NCBI RefSeq assembly: GCF_013366375.1
Contig: NZ_JABWMJ010000014.1
Location: 30,187 to 94,186 of the forward strand
Source: Rhizobacter koreensis
GTDB lineage: Bacteria > Pseudomonadota > Gammaproteobacteria > Burkholderiales > Burkholderiaceae_C
Direction of reading: 5' to 3'
DNA: 64,000 bases
This document shows, one piece after another, positions 61,932 through 64,000 of this stretch. The notes below the pieces were generated by a model, which saw only the letters and a program-made list of their open reading frames with translations, did not search any database and was not told the DNA's origin. Numbering within the stretch: the first letter of the stretch is position 1; the number at the start of each line of letters is the position of its first letter. A program made the position numbers and the translations under genes.

Positions 61932-62253
61932 GCCGGCGCTCCCGAGCCAGCAAGGCCGAGACGGCACGCGAGACCACGTCGCCGATGGTCGAACCCGTGG
62001 CGTGCGCGTGCACGCGCAGCTTCGTGGCGATGTCCTCGGGCACCTTGACGGTGACGGCCACACTGGGTGCCGAAACCGGCACAGGACGCTTGATCGCCTG
62101 GGCCTCCTGCAAGTAGCGATAGGCTTGGCGTTGCGACAAGCCGAACTCCTCGGTCAGCATCGCCGCGGCCTGCGCGACAGCGTGGCCTTGGGTGAGGAGA
62201 TCGAATGCAGCGTTCAAGCGTTGGGCCCTCTCGGCGCCGTTGGATCGCGACAT
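61924..62253 (-). CDS. HTH plus ribbon-helix-helix regulator of the cassette
   Basis: This 109-aa protein has an N-terminal HTH-like part (AERAQRLNAAFDLLTQGHAV, then LSQRQAYRYLQEA) and a C-terminal CopG-like ribbon-helix-helix (SVAVTVKVPEDIATKLRVHA, then STIGDVVSRAVSALLA). It is probably a DNA-binding repressor or accessory factor for the recombinase. The start ATG 62253 falls at the predicted transcript start, so the mRNA may be leaderless. It is preceded by a strong promoter that carries a palindrome suited to autoregulation. Confidence 0.75.
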   Translation of the reverse strand: MSRSNGAERAQRLNAAFDLLTQGHAVAQAAAMLTEEFGLSQRQAYRYLQEAQAIKRPVPVSAPSVAVTVKVPEDIATKLRVHAHATGSTIGDVVSRAVSALLARERRRG

Positions 62254-62261
62254 TGGACACA

Positions 62262-62290
62262 AACATATTACCTCTTGCGTCGCAAGTCAA
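62262..62290 (-). promoter_or_regulatory. Promoter with embedded palindrome for the recombinase cassette
   Basis: On the minus strand, -35 TTGACT (62290-62285) and -10 TATGTT (62267-62262) are spaced by 17 nt. The perfect palindrome CTTGCG-T-CGCAAG (62274-62286) lies in the spacer and touches the -35 box. The ATG of the HTH/RHH gene is about 9 nt after the -10 box. Autorepression by the ribbon-helix-helix protein is the natural reading. Confidence 0.7.
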
Positions 62291-62341
62291 GGATCGAAAG
62301 CGTTCGGCACAACGCGACATGCCGCTCAAACTCGAAATTGC

Positions 62342-62581
62342 CTTTTGCGTACATGGCGTGATCAACACCTTCCTGGGCAACCTCAAGCGCTCGCTCGGCG
62401 GCACCTACCACGCCTTCGACTTCGCCAAGTACGCCCATCGCTACCTCGCCGAGGCCCAGTATCGATTCAATCGCCGATTCAATCTGCGCTCCATTCTGCC
62501 CAGGCTGCTTCGCGCCGCCTGCCTGTCAACTCCAGCCCCGGCTCACTTCATTCGTGCGGCTGAGGTTGGTCGCTAATCAAG
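62342..62581 (+). repeat. Right 240-bp inverted repeat: 3' end of IS1595-type transposase gene
   Basis: This is the reverse complement of 59891-60130 with no difference that I can find by eye. Upstream in the same frame, about 8-50 extra codons (MPLKLEIAF...) are cassette sequence, not transposase. It is followed by AAAATCAATGACTTACG, leading into the Tn3 remnant. Confidence 0.85.
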
Positions 62582-62695
62582 AAAATCAATGACTTACGCA
62601 CTGCCTCATTCTCGGGCATCGTTGGGACGCGTGCAGTTCGTAGCGGTAGGGTTGCGGCCGATCGCCGCGTAGGCGCGCAGGACGGGCGGTGCCCA
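62582..62695. other. Tail of the Tn3-type remnant
   Basis: This short gene-free stretch lies between the cassette and the stop of the Tn3 transposase. It may contain the terminal inverted repeat of the transposon, but I cannot identify it with confidence. The 13-bp GTGCGTAAGTCAT on the minus strand is the best candidate piece. Confidence 0.25.
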
Positions 62696-63897
62696 CTATT
62701 CGGTCGTCCCTGTTCGCCGCCGCGCAGCGCGCTGCACGAGGGCGTCGACGAACTCTTCGACCTCGAAGGTGATCGTGCCCCGGAAGTTGATATGCCCGAA
62801 GTGCACTGGCCCCATGTGGCGCAGCCAGTCGTCCGAGATCGGGTGCTTCTCGGCACGCCAGCGGTCGACCACCTCCTGCATCTTCATGGTGTTCCAGGCG
62901 ATCACGATGTTGGTGAGCAACGCATGCGCGCCCGAGATCGCGCGCATCTCCTCGCGGCGGCGGCCGCGCTCGGGGGCGATCCGGCCGTGGTAGACGGCGC
63001 GCTGCAGTTGGTGTGCGGACTCGCCGCGGTTCAGCAGCGTATGCAGCTCGCGGCGAAACGCTGGCTTGGTGAAGTAGTCGCACAGAAAGATCGTGCGCAG
63101 CAGCTTGCCGAGTGCGTCCGCCGCTGCGTGCAGCGCTTCGCCCCTGGCGGCGCTACCCAGCCTTTCCAGGGCCTCCTTGGCCGTCAACCGGCCACTGCGA
63201 ATCGACGCGATGAGTCGGAGCAGTTCGTCCCAGCCGGCCTTGATCTTGCGCTCGCTGGCCTTCCCGTCTTCACTCGCCGCAGCAAATCGGGCAGCTCAAT
63301 GCCGGCGGGCAGGTACAGCATGCGCTCGGCGAGGTTTCGAAGGCGCACGCACAGGTCAAAGCCCAAGAGCTTGGCCACCGTCATGGCGGCGTTTGTGTAG
63401 CCATGCGTGTCGACAGCGAGCAGCGACAGCCGGATGCGGTCCTCGCCGCGCCGAGCGTTGTGGTACTCCACGCCGTGCACGGCCACCGGCGCTTGCCGAT
63501 CGTTCAGCACGACCGGATCGTCGTAGAACAGCCCGTACGAATCCAGGTAGTGCGTGTAGACACCCATCGCTGGGCCCTTGCGCCTCGGGTCCAGGCGAGC
63601 CGTGTACAGGTGCCGTGACGCGTCCACAGACATGGCGTCCGCCGAGGCCTTCTCGCCGCGGCCCCAGTTCAGCGCGATTGGGAACGACTGCTGGAAGTCG
63701 ACAACACGCTCGTTGGCACGCCGCAGGCGGCCGGACGCTTCCATCGCCCGCATCGCAGCGGTGATGTGCGACACCTCCAGACCGGGCACCATCGCAGCGA
63801 CGCCCTTGGCATCGTTCTCGGTGCCGTGCGCCAGTAGCGCGCCATAGGCCGCGACGAGCTCTTGCACGGACTTCGCCCAGAGCCGGCCGCGCAAATC
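62696..63897 (-). pseudogene. Tn3-family transposase, truncated and frameshifted
   Basis: This holds the catalytic and C-terminal half of a Tn3 TnpA. The upstream frame (63897-63184) has AAYGALLAHGTENDAKGVAA, SVDASRHLYTARLDPRRKG and GYTNAAMTVAKLLGFDL. The downstream frame (63187-62696) has AKEALERLGSAARGE, FLCDYFTKPAFRRELHTLLN, ISGAHALLTNIVIAWNTMKM and HMGPVHFGHINFRG. The two join only if one base is added or lost near 63262 (LLRRVKT passing to KASERKIKAGWDELLRLIAS). The N-terminal half, about 600 residues, is cut off by the IS3-type element at about 63898. It cannot make a working transposase. Confidence 0.88.
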
Positions 63898-64000
63898 TGA
63901 ACACGGCGTAAAGTGGACTGGCTGCTCCGATGGGCGAGGATAGAGCCCGAGATTCAGGAGCAGAGAACATGAGCAGAAGACCACGGCGCAACCACTCGGC
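63898..64000 (+). mobile_element. Left end of an IS3-type insertion sequence
   Basis: A TGAACACGGCGTAAAGTGGA terminus begins at about 63898, exactly where similarity to Tn3 TnpA stops. TGAAC...GTAAAG.GGAC-type ends are typical of IS3-family elements. A transposase OrfA starts at 63969. The element continues beyond the window. Confidence 0.65.
63969..64000 (+). CDS. IS3-type transposase OrfA, 5' end only
   Basis: ATG 63969 opens a frame reading MSRRPRRNHS to the window edge, with AGGAGCAGAG upstream. This N-terminus is like IS3-family OrfA proteins, whose helix-turn-helix binds the element ends. Only ten residues are visible, so the call rests on this and on the IS end just upstream. Confidence 0.6.
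   Translation, partial: MSRRPRRNHS

Larger units (their letters stand above)
59891..62581. mobile_element. Recombinase cassette bounded by 240-bp inverted repeats
   Basis: This 2.7-kb unit consists of two apparently identical 240-bp inverted copies (59891-60130 and 62342-62581) of the 3' end of an IS1595/ISXO2-type transposase gene. Between them, read on the minus strand, lie an HTH/RHH regulator, a possible small ORF and a large serine recombinase. It interrupts a chemoreceptor gene on its left. No target duplication is obvious: left flank ...GGATGCT, right flank AAAATCA.... It may be a passenger-carrying transposon or a cassette trapped between two IS copies. Confidence 0.7.

Noticed and set aside
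60130..62342. Phase-variable invertible promoter segment driven by the serine recombinase
   Set aside because: The inverted repeats are transposase coding remnants 240 bp long, and the recombinase is of the large integrase type, not an invertase; no promoter faces outward convincingly.

Overview
The window looks like a high-GC betaproteobacterial (Burkholderiales-like) genome segment. The lineage call is an inference from high GC codon use, a PFGI-1/ICEclc-class conjugation module, the split acyl-CoA catabolic operons with a TetR repressor, and the gene content; no rRNA or tRNA is present to confirm it.

Region 1 (1 to about 24.6 kb) is part of an integrative and conjugative element (ICE). 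Read on the minus strand it carries a MobH-like relaxase (TraI_2), the coupling ATPase TraD, a TIGR03747-type membrane protein, an unknown small protein and a lytic transglycosylase that runs off the left edge. Next to these lie an FlhD-like and a tandem-duplicated FlhC-like activator pair (comparable to SetCD of SXT), a BetR-REC response regulator and a hybrid histidine kinase, a DUF932 protein, a zinc-finger/Toprim primase, a B12-dependent ribonucleotide reductase, several small unknown genes, a degenerate tyrosine recombinase, and a cargo pair of a subtilisin-like protease with a separately encoded I9-like small protein. The outstanding feature is a roughly 150-nt structured element present three times (9907-10054, 13853-13994, 15864-16026), each in the leader of a minus-strand gene. 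The stems differ in sequence but stay paired, while loops and linkers are conserved.

Region 2 (about 24.8 to 59.1 kb) looks chromosomal or island-like and metabolic. It starts with a frameshifted bioB remnant. A minus-strand run follows: panC, panB, panD, bioB, citryl-CoA lyase-like, CitE-like lyase, MmgE/PrpD, CaiB-type CoA-transferase, acyl-CoA dehydrogenase. Next come an acyl-CoA ligase, etfA/etfB, a second acyl-CoA ligase and a TetR repressor. Divergently, an 18-kb plus-strand run encodes acyl-CoA dehydrogenase, thiolase, FadB-type enzyme, a biotin-dependent acyl-CoA carboxylase (carboxyltransferase plus biotin carboxylase/BCCP), two overlapping acyl-CoA dehydrogenase-like genes, MoxR plus a CoxE-type VWA protein, a NUDIX-metallo-beta-lactamase fusion, a PaaI thioesterase, an AtuA (DUF1446) protein, another acyl-CoA dehydrogenase, a MerR regulator and an alpha/beta hydrolase. 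Together these would activate a carboxylic acid to its CoA ester, oxidise it with electrons passed to ETF, carboxylate a branched intermediate (as in acyclic terpene or leucine catabolism) and cleave the products. The neighbouring pan and bio genes supply CoA and biotin. Two matching CTAAC-N4-GTTAG palindromes, each placed inside a predicted promoter spacer, suggest one TetR regulon.

Region 3 (59.1 to 64 kb) is a pile of mobile elements: a chemoreceptor cut at 59890, a cassette of large serine recombinase plus HTH/RHH regulator bounded by 240-bp inverted copies of an IS1595-type transposase 3' end, a frameshifted Tn3 transposase, and the start of an IS3-type element running off the right edge.
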